Part shown: positions 44,070 through 56,307 of the stretch, piece by piece
How the letters are laid out: every line of letters begins with the position of its first letter
How positions within the stretch are numbered: position 1 is the first letter of the stretch
Source of the DNA: Armigeres subalbatus
Lineage: Eukaryota > Arthropoda > Insecta > Diptera > Culicidae
NCBI RefSeq assembly: GCF_024139115.2
Contig: NC_085139.1
Coordinates: 12,309,533-12,373,532, forward strand
Length of the DNA: 64,000 nt
Direction of reading: 5' to 3'
Made by a program: the position numbers and the translations under genes
The notes under the pieces: generated by a model
What the model was told of the DNA's origin: nothing
The model's database searches: none
Seen by the model: only the letters and a program-made list of their open reading frames with translations

Positions 44070-47000
44070 CCCAACCTAAATCCTATCCAAATAAAGTCCA
44101 AAACAAATCCAAACTCAAATACAATTCAAATTAAAAATAAATAAAATCCTAATTTAACCCAAATCAAAACCAAATCCAAATCAAATTCCATCTAAATCCA
44201 AAAAAATCCAAATCCAAACCAACCAAATCCAAATCCAATCCACATCCAATTCAATCCAAATCCAAATCCAATCCAAATCCAATCCAAATCCAATCCAAAT
44301 ACAATCCAAATCCAAATCCAATCCAAATCCAATCCAAATCCAATCCAAACCAATCAAACCAATCCAAACCAACCAATCCAAATCCAATCCAAACCAATCC
44401 AAATCCAATCCAAACCAATCCAAACCAATCCAAACCAATCCAAACCAATCCAACCAATCCAACCAATCCAAACCAATCCAAACCAATCCAAACCAATCCA
44501 AACCAATCCAAACCAATCCAAACCAATCCAAACCAATCCAAACCAATCCAAACCAATCCAAACCAATCCAAACCAATCCAAATCCAATCCAAACCAACCC
44601 AAACCAATCCAAACCCAACCAAACCAATCCAAACCAATCCCAAACCAATCCAAACCAATCCAAACCAATCCAAACCAATCCAAACCAATCCAAACCAATC
44701 CAAACCAACCAAACCAATCCAAACCAATCCAAACCAACCAAACCAATCCAAACCAACCAAACCAATCCAAACCAATCCAAACCAATCCAAACCAATCCAA
44801 ACCAATCCAAACCAATCCAAACCAATCCAAACCAACCAAACCAATCCAAACCAATCCAAACCAATCCAAACCAATCCAAACCAATCCAAACCAATCCAAA
44901 CCAACCAACCAAACCAACCAAACCAATCCAAACCAACCAAACCAATCCAAACCAATCCAAACCAACCAAACCAATCCAAACCAATCCAAACCAATCCAAA
45001 CCAATCCAAACCAACCAAACCAACCCAAACCAATCCAAACCAACCAAACCAATCCAAACCAATCCAAACCAATCCAAACCAACCAAACCAATCCAAACCA
45101 ATCCAAACCAACCAATCCAAACCAATCCAAACCAATCCAAACCAACCAAACCAATCCAAACCAATCCAAACCAATCCAAACCAACCAAACCAATCCAACC
45201 AATCCAAACCAACCAAACCAATCCAAACCAACCAACCAAATCCAATCCAAACCAATCCAAACCAATCCAAACCAATCCAAACCAATCCAAACCAATCCAA
45301 ACCAACCAAACCAACCAACCAACCAAACCAATCCAAACCAACCAAACCAAACCAACCAAACCAAACCAAATCCAACCAACCAAACCAATCCAAACCAATC
45401 CAAACCAACCAAACCAATCCAAACCAATCCAACCAACCAATCCAATCCAAACCAATCCAAACCAATCCAAACCAAACCAAACCAATCCAACCAACCAAAT
45501 CCAAACCAACCAAACCAACCAAACCAACCAAACCAATCCAAACCAATCCAAACCAATCCAAACCAACCAAACCAACCAACCAAACCAACCAAACCAATCC
45601 AAACCAACCAAACCAATCCAAACCAATCCAAACCAATCCAAACCAATCCAAACCAATCCCAACCAATCCAACCAACCAAACCAACCAATCCAAACCAATC
45701 CAAACCAATCCAAACCAACCAAACCAATCCAAACCAATCCAAACCAACCAAACCAATCCAAACCAATCCAAACCAAACCAATCCAACCAAACCAATCCAA
45801 ACCAACCAAACCAATCCAAACCAATCCAAACCAACCAAACCAATCCAAACCAACCAAACCAATCCAAACCAACCAAACCAATCCAAACCAATCCAACCAA
45901 CCAAACCAATCCAAACCAACCAAACCAATCCAAACCAACCAAACCAACCAAACCAATCCAAACCAATCCAAACCAACCAAACCAATCCAAACCAATCCAA
46001 ACCAATCCAAACCAACCAAACCAACCAAACCAATCCAAACCAATCCAAACCAATCCAAACCAATCCAAACCAATCCAAACCAATCCAAACCAACCAAACC
46101 AATCCAAACCAATCCAACCAATCCAAACCAATCCAAACCAACCAAACCAATCCAAACCAATCCAAACCAACCAAACCAATCCAAACCAATCCAAACCAAC
46201 CAAACCAATCCAAACCAATCCAAACCAATCCAAACCAACCAAACCAATCCAAACCAATCCAAACCAATCCAAACCAAACCAATCCAAACCAATCCAAACC
46301 AATCCAAACCAATCCAAACCAATCCAAACCAATCCAAACCAATCCAAACCAATCCAAACCAACCAAACCAATCCAAACCAATCCAAACCAATCCAAACCA
46401 ACCAAACCAATCCAAACCAATCCAAACCAATCCAAACCAATCCAAACCAACCAAACCAATCCAAACCAATCCAAACCAACCAAACCAATCCAAACCAATC
46501 CAAACCAACCAAACCAATCCAAACCAATCCAAACCAACCAAACCAAACCAAACCAACCAAACCAACCAAACCAATCCAAACCAATCCAAACCAATCCAAA
46601 CCAATCCAAACCAATCCAAACCAATCCAAACCAATCCAAACCAATCCAAACCAACCAAACCAAACCAATCCAAACCAATCCAAACCAACCAAACCAATCC
46701 AAACCAATCCAAACCAATCCAAACCAACCAAACCAATCCAAACCAATCCAAACCAATCCAAACCAACCAATCCAAACCAACCAAACCAATCCAAACCAAT
46801 CCAAACCAACCAAACCAATCACAACCAATCCAAACCAATCCAAACCAATCCAAACCAACCAAACCAATCCAAACCAATCCAAACCAATCCAAACCAATCC
46901 AAACCAACCAAACCAACCAAACCAATCCAAACCAATCCAGATCCAACCAGATCCAACCAAACCAATCCAAACCAATCCAAACCAATCCAAACCAATCCAA

Positions 47001-48680
47001 ACCAATCCAAACCAACCAAACCAATCCAAACCAATCCAAACCAATCCAAACCAATCCAAACCAATCCAAACCAACCAAACCAACCAAACCAATCCAAACC
47101 AATCCAAACCAATCCAAACCAATCCAAACCAATCCAAACCAATCCAAACCAATCCAAACCAATCCAAACCAATCCAAACCAATCCAAACCAATCCAAACC
47201 AATCCAAACCAATCCAAACCAAACCAACCAAACCAATCCAAACCAATCCAAACCAATCCAAACCAATCCAAACCAACCAAACCAACCAAACCAATCCAAA
47301 CCAACCAAACCAACCAAACCAACCAAACCAATCCAACCAACCAATCCAAACCAATCCAAACCAACCAAACCAATCCAAACCAATCCAAACCAATCCAAAC
47401 CAATCCAAACCAATCCAAACCAATCCCAAACCAACCAAACCAATCCAAACCAATCCAAACCAATCCAAACCAATCCAAACCAACCAATCCAAACCAACCA
47501 AACCAATCCAAACCAATCCAAACCAATCCAAACCAATCCAAACCAATCCAAACCAACCAAACCAACCAAACCAATCCAAACCAACCAAACCAATCCAAAC
47601 CAACCAAACCAATCCAAACCAAGTCCAATCCAAACCAATCCAAACCAATCCAAACCAATCCAAACCAACCAAACCAATCCAAACCAATCCAAACCAATCC
47701 AAACCAATCCAAACCAACCAAACCAATCCAAACCAATCCAAACCAATCCAAACCAATCCAAACCAATCCAAACCAATCCAAACCAATCCAAACCAATCCA
47801 AACCAATCCAAACCAATCCAAACCAATCCAAACCAATCCAAACCAATCCAAACCAATCCAAACCAATCCAAACCAACCAAACCAATCCAAACCAATCCAA
47901 ACCAATCCAAACCAATCCAAACCAATCCAAACCAATCCAAACCAATCCAAACCAATCCAAACCAACCAAACCAATCCAAACCAACCAAACCAACCAAACC
48001 AATCCAAACCAATCCAAACCAATCCAAACCAACCAAACCAATCCAAACCAATCCAAACCAATCCAAACCAATCCAAACCAACCAAACCAATCCAAACCAA
48101 ACCAATCCAAACCAACCAAACCAATCCAAACCAATCCAAACCAATCCAAACCAATCCAAACCAATCCAAACCAATCCAAACCAATCCAAACCAACCAAAC
48201 CAACCAACCAACCAACCAATCCAAACCAATCCAAACCAATCCAAACCAATCCAAACCAATCCAAACCAATCCAAACCAATCCAAACCAATCCAAACCAAC
48301 CAAACCAATCCAAACCAATCCAAACCAATCCAAACCAACCAAACCAATCCAAACCAACCAAACCAACCAAACCAATCCAAACCAATCCAAATCCAATCCA
48401 AATCCAATCCAAATCCAATCCAAATCCAATCCAAATCCAATCCAAATCCAATCCAAATCCAATCCAAATCCAATCCAAATCCAATCCAAATCCAATCCAA
48501 ATCCAATTCAAATCCAATCCAAATCCAATCCAAATGCAGTCCAAATCTCATCCGAATCTAAACCAAATTAAAACTTTGTCCAATCCAAATGTAATCTCAA
48601 TTCAATCCTATGAAAATCCACTACGAATCCAATCCAAATCCAATCTGAATCCTTTCCAAACTCAATGCAAGTTAAATCTT
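44070..48680. repeat. 4.6-kb CCAAACCAAT-type array
   Basis: The core (about 44390-48385) mixes a 10-bp unit CCAATCCAAA with a 9-bp unit CCAACCAAA. Both flanks (44240-44390 and 48385-48535) switch to an 11-bp unit CCAAATCCAAT and then decay into single degenerate copies (44070-44240 and 48535-48680). The minus strand, which is the coding strand of the host gene, is G-rich (GGTTTGGATT), with a GG pair every 4-5 bases. None of the units contains a stop codon on the minus strand, which produces the 1,456-codon open frame of W/I/G/L/D/F/V residues; it is not a gene. Confidence 0.97.
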
Positions 48681-51104
48681 CATCTTTGTCAAAATTAAAT
48701 TTCTGGACCAACATTCGAAAAGAGCGAAACAACCAAAATGCAATAATTCCAATTCGTCGTTTTCAAACAAAATGGTGTACAAGGACAAAAAACTGGAACG
48801 ATATTAATTTGGCTGTTACGCCCTTTTTAAATGTTGTTTTCCATATGCCAGGTCAATTTCGACAAGATGCTGAGTGTCGGACCAGTTTGAGTTGATCCTT
48901 AAACATTAGAAATCTACATCATACTGAAATAGTCACGAGTTGCCATCTTCAATTCGTCAGCAATGACATCCATTCATCCATATTCATATCAAACGGGCTG
49001 ACCTATCGATGTTCAAACCCGACATTCGTAGAGTTCCTTCCTTCCGAAAATCGCATCACAAACTCAGTGCACTGCCGACCACATTCGAATTGACCAATTA
49101 TCCTTCGTCTCGCCATCTCACAACAGATGGACGATGACGACGACGACGGCGACCGATCGACGCAGGAGGAACGCCACGGCGAAAGCATTCGGTGCGCAAA
49201 GTTCTCACGATCGATCCGGTAAGGATCATTACGTATTCACCACGCTGCTGCACCTACGTCCGCACACCGGAATGAGTGATGAGGCGTGTTCAGCTGCTGC
49301 TTTGGCTCCTTGCTGCTGCCAGCAGCGTTGAAACTGACTCATCTCATCATCAAACGATGTGAGGGGGGGGGGGGAAGGCAACTGCACGCTCAATCGATCG
49401 TTAGTTCGGGATCTTGATCTGGATCGTTCGGGCGACGACCGCAGGCTAAAGGGCAGGAGGCGATCACTTTGGGGCAATTTTCAAACTTCTGGATCGTCCC
49501 GTGTCTTCCACTGTGTTACCATCAGAGGGAACTCAACCCGAGAACGTCGTCGCCTGCTGTACATGTGCTGCAGTATCATATTTTCGATTGAGGTTAGGTA
49601 ATTAATACTTCCTGCGCACCTTTTGCCCATATCTTGGCATTGCTGCTTGAAATTCTGCAAGCACGTCAACCGTAAAATGTTTACGTTGCTCAGATGCAAG
49701 AGTGAAGCAGTAGTAGGCCGTTTGTTTTGGTACCCACACGCGATTCTATGGCAACGAGCGATCGTTGCTGTGACGTTGACGATGATGATGGGCAGAAGCT
49801 ACTACTGCAAACGCAGTCGATTTACGAAGGATTTGCATGCGAACGACCTGCAACCTGCAGTGCACCAACAACGGTCGGCTTCGGCAGAAATGCTGCTGCG
49901 GAAGAAATGCTGGATATATGAATTTTGCATCTTCCCGCATACTGAGAATCAAGTGAGGGGGCGTCCATCATCCAGCGGGTCGAACCAATAATAAACGAGG
50001 CAAAAGTCGTGAATCGCTTGTAATTGCTCTGGATACATCGTTGATTTGCGCCCCCGAACGCGCCTAACGGGTGAAATGAGGGATTGGAAGCTATCATTTT
50101 TCAAATGAATATCACTCTGCCTCCCTCGTCGGACGCCTTTTATTCCACTACACCCCCTTCCCCACTCGGTTGTCATTTTCTGGCTGTCATCGCAGGGTTG
50201 CAAAAATCGCGTCTTAATACACGGTGCTTCCTTTCCTACGATCTGCCATAACTTGCGATTCTTCCACTCATTTATGCACACAGCGCGGAGGCGTATCGAG
50301 CTACGTTTTAAATGCAGTTTGCGTGGCTGCTGGTGTTTTACTTTTCTCGCAATTACCATTTTTCTTCCGCGCGCGACGATGACGACCATGACGAAGACGC
50401 TCAGCGCGGCGGACGGGATGGCAGGCAAATAGACGACTCAGGAGGCTGGGTGGATATGAAAAATGGGTAAATGAAACCGGGTGGGGTGCCATAAAAAGGT
50501 GAATCTTTACGGGGCGCTCGATCGTAGCGTATTCACGGAGCCTAAACTGCGGGAGTACGCCAATAAAGTGGCGGAAACGGTGCCAATAATTAGTCCAGCA
50601 TCAATCTCGCGTCTAATTGCAGCGTGTGTGTCTGTGCAGTTGCTGCTAAACGTGGAGCAGTTCCGTCAGACCTTAACCATGGGAAGCGATGCCTATGGTT
50701 AGATGGTTTTGAGATGAAAGTCAATTGCACGATTAGTCTGTGAAATATGGGATGATTTACGTTTAGTTGTGGCTTGTAACAAATGGATCTGGTGTATAGC
50801 TGAGGTGGTGCATCGTGACGGACAAAGCTTCCGGTCCCATTTTTATGTCCGTTTTTCATCTCACAAACAAACGGCAAAGCATAATGATCGTGTGTAGAGC
50901 CATCCGGCAAGTACATTTCATATCAAACAGTGCACCTAAAGTCAGGTTGAGGTTCCACTCCCACAACCATATTCCCATACAGACTACAGTCGGTATATAA
51001 GTCGGAATCCTACTCTGAACATAGTCAATTTTCAGTTGTAAACCAACAGTACACATATTCGGGGGCCATAAGGATCTAATTTCAGTCGCATTACATTCAG
51101 ATTC
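48681..51104. other. Unique-looking upstream sequence
   Basis: 2.4 kb with no tandem repeats except a run of 13 G (49362-49374). Many short open frames overlap on both strands without recognisable domains. If the host gene extends this way, this is intron. No MNNL-type exon was found. Confidence 0.45.
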
Positions 51105-51718
51105 CAATAGGACATTTGGCCGAATAGGACATTTAGTCGAATACGACTTTTAGTCGAATAGGACATTTGGCCGAATAGGACATTTGTCCAAATATAATAA
51201 TTTGTCTATTTGACCGAATAGGAAATTTGTCCAAATAGGACATTTGGCCAAATAGGACATTTGGTCGAATAGGACATTTGGCCGAATAGGACATTTGGCC
51301 GAACAGGAAATTTAGTCGAATAGGACATTTGGCCGAATAGGAAATTTGTCCAAATAGGACATTTGCCCAAATACGACATTTGGTCGAATAGGACATTTGG
51401 CCGAATATGACATTTGGTCGAATAGGACATTTGGTCGAATAGGACATTTGGTCGAATAAGACATTTGGCCGTATAGGACATTTGGCCGAATAGGACATTC
51501 AGTCGAATGGGAAATTTGGCCGAAAAGGACAATTAGTCGAACAGGATATTTGGCAGAATAGAACATTTGGTCGAGTAGGTCATTTGGCCGAATAGAACAT
51601 TTGGACTAAGAGGACGTTTGGTCGAATAGGACATATGGCCGAATAGAACATTTGGCCAAATAGGACATTTTGCCGAATAAGACATAAAGTCATTTGACCG
51701 AACAGGTTATTCGGCCAC
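51105..51718 (+). repeat. 17-bp satellite array (GGACATTTGGCCGAATA)
   Basis: About 35 tandem copies, forward orientation. The unit differs from the array at 310-1530 at 2 of 17 positions (GGACATTTGGCC versus GGTCATTTGACC), so this is the same family. A short AAGTGAGTAATCAGG..ACGTCTCACTTCTCATT palindromic block follows (51732-51810). No inverted arm is seen before the LINE at 51922. Confidence 0.92.
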
Positions 51719-51921
51719 ATAGGTCATTTGAAAAGTGAGTAATCAGGTGTGAAAACTGAAACGTCTCACTTCTCATTACTTATTTCCCACTTCTCACTGT
51801 AGAAAGTGAGTAGTTCTGAAAGTTCCTGAGTTTCTGTTGAATATTTTTTGAAATTTACACAGGAAATTCTTCACAATTGTATGCGGCTAGTGCTAGTGCT
51901 AGGTGCGGCTAGTAGAATGGG

Positions 51922-53045
51922 TGTTTTATTTATTTATTTATTTATTTAGTACTGATCCATCTGACAACAATGTCTTATGAATGAGAAAAAAAACATACAT
52001 TTTTTGCAATACCACACGAACAATTACTCCTACAACAATGACGAACGACAGATCTTATTTTTGAAGCGAGTGGTTGTTTGATCGAAATCCTAGTGATCTT
52101 CGTTTACCGTGAATGTCCGGATCATCGACGATAGCGGCTCATTGTAGCCGAATGCTGTTCTATGGAATCGGTCCTGTAGCAATGATCGTTGCCGGAGAGG
52201 ACGTAGAATTGCGCGGAAGTCCAGTAGCGCAAGCAACTGCGGAGAATCAATTTCGTTGTTCAGTACCTTGGCAACGAATATTGCTTACAAGCGCACAATA
52301 CAGAGACTTGAAGCAATATGGATCGGTAAAATCTTTGGCAATTTTAGCAATGAGGCCAAGCTGACGATTTGCTTTGGAAATTATCGCAGTATAATGAGAG
52401 TTGAATGTCAGCTTTGGATCCAGCCTGACTCCAAGATCGGAAACCATCTCAACTCTTTCAAGTATCGTGCCGTCTATCCGGTAATCGAACAATATTGGCT
52501 CCTTCAATCGATGGAACGTCATCACGGAACATTTCGGAACACTGATAATAAGTCGGTTCCGATGACACCAGGCAACAAAGATATCCAGCAAACTTTGTAA
52601 TCGGCGACAATCGTTGGCCGATCGAATCACCAAATAAATTTTCAGATCGTCAGCATAAATGATTTTGCAATCCAGTCCAAGTTTTGCAGCGACATCGTTG
52701 AAGAATAACGTGAACAACAATGGTCCCAAGTTGCTTCCCTGGGGTACACCAGAAGAACTGCAGAAGGACGATGAAACACAGGAATCAATTTTCACTCGTA
52801 GTTTCCTTCCAGTTAGGTAAGAGCTCAACCATGATGAAAACTTTGTGGAGCTACCGAGACGAAAAAGTTTGGTCAGCAGCATGCTGTGGTCGATTTTATC
52901 AAAGGCTTTTAAGTCGGTGTAGATAACATCTAGGGACAAGGCAGGTATTTTCGTCTGTTCGTCATAGTCTCGAAAATCAATAAAAGAGACGCTTTTTTGT
53001 AAAACTCATACGTACCAAATCGTAAGCTCAGGAGAAACGTTCTGC
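51922..53045 (-). mobile_element. Jockey-like LINE, 5'-truncated fragment
   Basis: The minus-strand element ends at a (TAAA)n-type tail, seen as TTTATTTATT at 51922-51948. It carries the C-terminal half of a LINE reverse transcriptase. Its right side is cut by the LTR element at 53046. Upstream codons just before the break (about 52940-53000) continue RT-like sequence, so the LINE was longer before interruption; the other part may lie beyond 64000. Confidence 0.88.
52085..52939 (-). pseudogene. LINE reverse transcriptase fragment (jockey clade-like)
   Basis: The frame 52939-52247 shows, in order, IYTDLKAFDKIDHSMLL (RT palm with the first Asp), SGVPQGSNLGPLLF (region 4) and YADDLKIY (catalytic YADD), then the thumb region with a VSDLGVRLDPKLTF stretch. 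A frameshift near 52255 moves the C-terminal end (LLALLDFRAILRPLRQRSLL ... FHRTAFGYNEPLSSMIRTF) to another minus-strand frame that stops near 52090. In jockey-type LINEs this enzyme copies the element RNA at a nicked target. The N-terminal endonuclease and start of RT are missing, so it is inactive. The clade is inferred from motif wording, not from a tree. Confidence 0.85.
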
Positions 53046-53535
53046 TGTAGCGACCCTAAACGCCATGCAATAATCATCATTTTTCTTCTATATTTAAAGT
53101 ATGTCATATAAACGAACAAAAGGAAAGATTGGACAGGTTGGAACCTGTCCATTTATGTTTATCAAATAGCAACCGCTGTTGAAAATAAACAACGGATATT
53201 TAAGTATAAGCAAAACTTGGCGAATAAGCTGGCCTAGAAATGGTAGCTGACTCAATTGTTAAATAATTGTTTATTTAGAGAGTACGAATGCTCTCGGAGC
53301 AGAATGTCACATGAGAGTAAATGTAGGTAGCATGCAACATTCTGCAACATTATTGAAAATGAGAGAAAAATTGTAAACAATAGCCAGTAATTATAAATAA
53401 CGTTTTTGTAAATAAAGAAGAGAGTCGGATTTTGGACTTGGAGTAAGCAAGTCATATCAGAACTGTTCAAGTGTTTTATTTTTCAAATTGTGATGACTGT
53501 TTTTCCAGAAAACTAACCGCTCGAGTTCGTGCAAT
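53046..53535 (+). repeat. 5' LTR of the gypsy element
   Basis: It begins TGTAGCGACC. The right end is estimated at about 53535 from the adjacent primer-binding-like sequence TGGTGACAGCGGTAACC (53536-53552), which resembles the complement of a leucine-type tRNA 3' end. An AATAAA signal lies near 53410. The exact end cannot be fixed because the 3' LTR is truncated. Confidence 0.8.
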
Positions 53536-54639
53536 TGGTGACAGCGGTAACCGCTAGAATTTGGCAATGGAAACGCCGTTTCGAACTGTGTAGTAGTTAT
53601 AAAAAATCGAGAAGATGGTTGAATTTCAAAGTGAAAAAGTTCAAAAGACACTTAGTGAAATGAAATTCACATCCAAAATGTGTAAAAAGTGAAGAAACTA
53701 TGATTGTGCACATCAGAATAAAAACTTTAAATGTGCGAACAAGGACAAAAAAATCAGCCATAATGAACAAAAAACTCGGACAAATTAATTAACTTCCCTG
53801 GAGCATCGGAGCAGTAAAAAAAAAATGTGGTATAGGTGAGTACATGAATTTCGGGCTTTTCGAAGCATTTACATGTAATAATAAAACATTTTTATTTATA
53901 AATACCATAATACAAGTATCCTCAACAAATTATTTACTACTAAGTATCCGAGTATCCGATTAAAAGTTGGTATTAAGTCCTAAAATTGAAAGGTGAAATT
54001 ATTTACACGATACAGAGGTGTTATACTCACCTATCACCGATACTTGGTTACCGCACAACAGGAAACACTGCGGTAAAGCACTAGAATTTGTCCACGATTA
54101 AATGGTCTCTGTTCGTTTTCGCATAACTCGAAGACGTCTTGATGGATTTTCCGGTGAAAACTAAAATTAAGATACCCATGGCATTCACATATGTTCACCT
54201 AAAATAAATTATTTTACCACTATATATTTACCTTCCACGACGATGTTCTACACTGGACACTGGATGACACACTTTTTTCGGTAACTCTCTCGGCACTTTT
54301 TTCAATACGACCCGCGAACGAACTGAACGAACGACCTGCGAACGGACTGAGTACATTTTGATGCGTCGGCAATTAGTCGTCCAAACCGCGGACGAGCAGA
54401 TAGGCGCACGGTAATGGACGCGTTTCCAATGCAATGCATTGGATATGATTACACGTCTACGTACGGGAGCTTTTAATTTGAATGAAATAATGTATGCAAC
54501 AGCAGTACAGTAATTGCCAGCAATATGCGTTCGCAGGATTTGTGTTCTTACAAACAAGTTTATTCAATTTAACACCTCAATGTCACAATTAATTGATTCT
54601 TGATTAAATACTTTGGTCTGGTACAAAACGGAAGGTAAA
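53536..54639 (+). other. Gypsy leader region, non-coding
   Basis: About 1.1 kb between the primer-binding-like site and the Gag start. There are no long plus-strand frames; a 109-codon minus frame (54228-54557) has no recognisable domain. Confidence 0.55.
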
Positions 54640-55239
54640 ATGGAGTTTTCACAAATAACAGCACTCCAATGTATACCCGTATATGATGGAAATCCAGAAG
54701 AGCTGGAACCATTCATTTTACAATTGGAATTATTTGCATCTCAGTTAGAAGGACACGATCAAACTCCGCTTTTGAATGTTATATGGATGAAATTGAAAGG
54801 TAAGGCTCTTCGAAGAATTTCGAATTTAATTGCCCCTACTTGGACAGAAGTGAAAGCTAATTTACAACGAGAATTTAAGTTTCAGAAAAGCATTAGTGCC
54901 CTCATGAAAGATATTGAAACACTTTTACAGAAACCAAACGAATCGTTTGATGAATATAAAGCGAGAGGAGAAGAATTGTATAAATGGATAGAAAATGAAG
55001 GGCCGTTTGGGTTATCATCTTTGCGAAAACACTTCTTAGGGGGACTTCGAAACAAGGATCTAGCCCATGCAGGAATATTCCAGAGAGAAAAATCATTTCC
55101 AGAGTTACTCATCTGGTTAAAAAACGAGTGGGACGATAGAAATGAAATTGAAGAGATCAACGTAAGAGTGGAAATATTGAACAAGGCTTTGGAAGACAAT
55201 CTCAATCAAATCTCTAACGAGGGACATAGAAAAACTTGA
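54640..55239 (+). CDS. Gag-like protein of the gypsy element
   Basis: A 199-codon frame. The start Met at 54640 (MEFSQITALQCIPVYDGNPE) is preferred over the in-frame Met at 54613 because the gypsy-type Gag opening (..IPxYDGNPEELEPFI..) begins there. The region around residues 10-140 (QLELFASQLEG, LKGKALRRISN, WTEVKANLQREF, SFDEYKARGEELYKWI, FLGGLRNKDL) has the helical retrotransposon-gag pattern that packs element RNA into particles. There is no zinc knuckle in this frame; a C..H..C-containing stretch downstream (about 55497-55550) may be its broken remnant. The frame closes at 55239, earlier than expected, so the C-terminal nucleocapsid part is probably lost. Confidence 0.8.
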   Translation: MEFSQITALQCIPVYDGNPEELEPFILQLELFASQLEGHDQTPLLNVIWMKLKGKALRRISNLIAPTWTEVKANLQREFKFQKSISALMKDIETLLQKPNESFDEYKARGEELYKWIENEGPFGLSSLRKHFLGGLRNKDLAHAGIFQREKSFPELLIWLKNEWDDRNEIEEINVRVEILNKALEDNLNQISNEGHRKT

Positions 55240-55572
55240 ATGGTGAAGAATGTCAAAATGATTTTTACACGCATATGCTCAAAGGACTACATCTAACACG
55301 AAACAAAAAAACTGATCAATGGGGTTTCGAATATTGCGTCCGAACACCCTGACAAATAGATAATAAACCAATTAGACGCTATAACACTAATATTGCTAAA
55401 TATAATAATGTGGATAATAATAACAATAAATTTAAAGTTTATAGGAAAAATTCAATAATGCACATTCAAATAAGATGGAAGAAAACTCCTCTACAGGTAT
55501 GCACAAGCTTAATATTTGTATTCCGACACAAGAAAGGGTGCCAATTATACGTACGAGCGATAATCAATTTTA

Positions 55573-56307
55573 TTGGCCCTCAAAGCAATGGGCAATCCCA
55601 ATCGTAAAATGAAGTTTTTGATAGATACTGGTGCTTGTTGTAACTTAATGAGATGGGACGTAGCTGCTAATATGGGGCAAACTGAAGTAAATTTGTCCGA
55701 CAAATTGAATATGACTGGATTCAATTCAACGCAAACGTTAACATTAGGATCAGTAGAAATAAACGTGATAATGGGGAATTCGCAATATAAAATTAAATTC
55801 CATTTAATAAAAGAATTATGTGTACCGGGAATTATAGGAGCAGAATTTCTTAAGCAACATACATTATATATTGATCAGCAATTTGCGTATATCATTTTGC
55901 GCAAACCAGATATTATTATGAACACTACTAAAAATAAATCAAAAAGGAGAACAAATGGCGTCAACTCATTAGCTGGAAAAATAAGTGAAGGAAACACAAG
56001 TAATCGGAATTACGTATTATTTAGTGACATGGCTTGTCAAACAGAGACAACAGATAACGAAGATTTTGCATTTAAAGAAGCTGAACATATTATTGACAAA
56101 AGATGTCGAATAAATAATCAAACTATTGATACAGGTCAATTTCCTAAGGATACTTATATGAAACAACATACGGATTTAAATTGTTTTGCAGAAAATAATG
56201 ATGACAAACAGGAACCAACCAACCAACTTGAAGACAATTATTCGCTTAAGGTTCAAGAAAACCAGGAATTAAACGAAATGAAAATGAAGGTATTAGATAC
56301 CCCATAG
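55573..56307 (+). pseudogene. Pol segment with first aspartic protease motif
   Basis: The 244-codon open segment has FLIDTGACCNLM at residues 15-26 (catalytic D18-T-G) and the second-half signature PGIIGAEFL at residues 85-93. It is a retropepsin-like domain of the size expected for Ty3/gypsy. In the family the protease works as a dimer, each subunit giving one catalytic Asp, and cuts Gag-Pol. The remaining residues (130-244) are polar and lysine/asparagine-rich without a recognised domain. The frame stops at 56305, but the same frame continues past this stop into a second DTGA motif at 56386. No own start codon is required; it is part of a broken Gag-Pol. Confidence 0.75.

Noticed and set aside
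44181..48551. A 1,456-codon minus-strand open frame (and two more over 800 codons) of W/I/G/L/D/F/V residues
   Set aside because: All three minus frames are open because none of the 9-, 10- or 11-bp units produces a stop; the peptide simply repeats with the DNA period.
44070..48680. Possible interstitial telomere repeat (GGTTTGG-like)
   Set aside because: The unit is not TTAGG, and Diptera lack telomerase-type repeats. The 9/10/11-bp mixture is typical of a local satellite.
49003..50428. Short open frames on both strands as the missing N-terminal Serrate exons
   Set aside because: None shows a signal peptide plus MNNL cysteines or the expected FTFRWT-like ending with a donor site.
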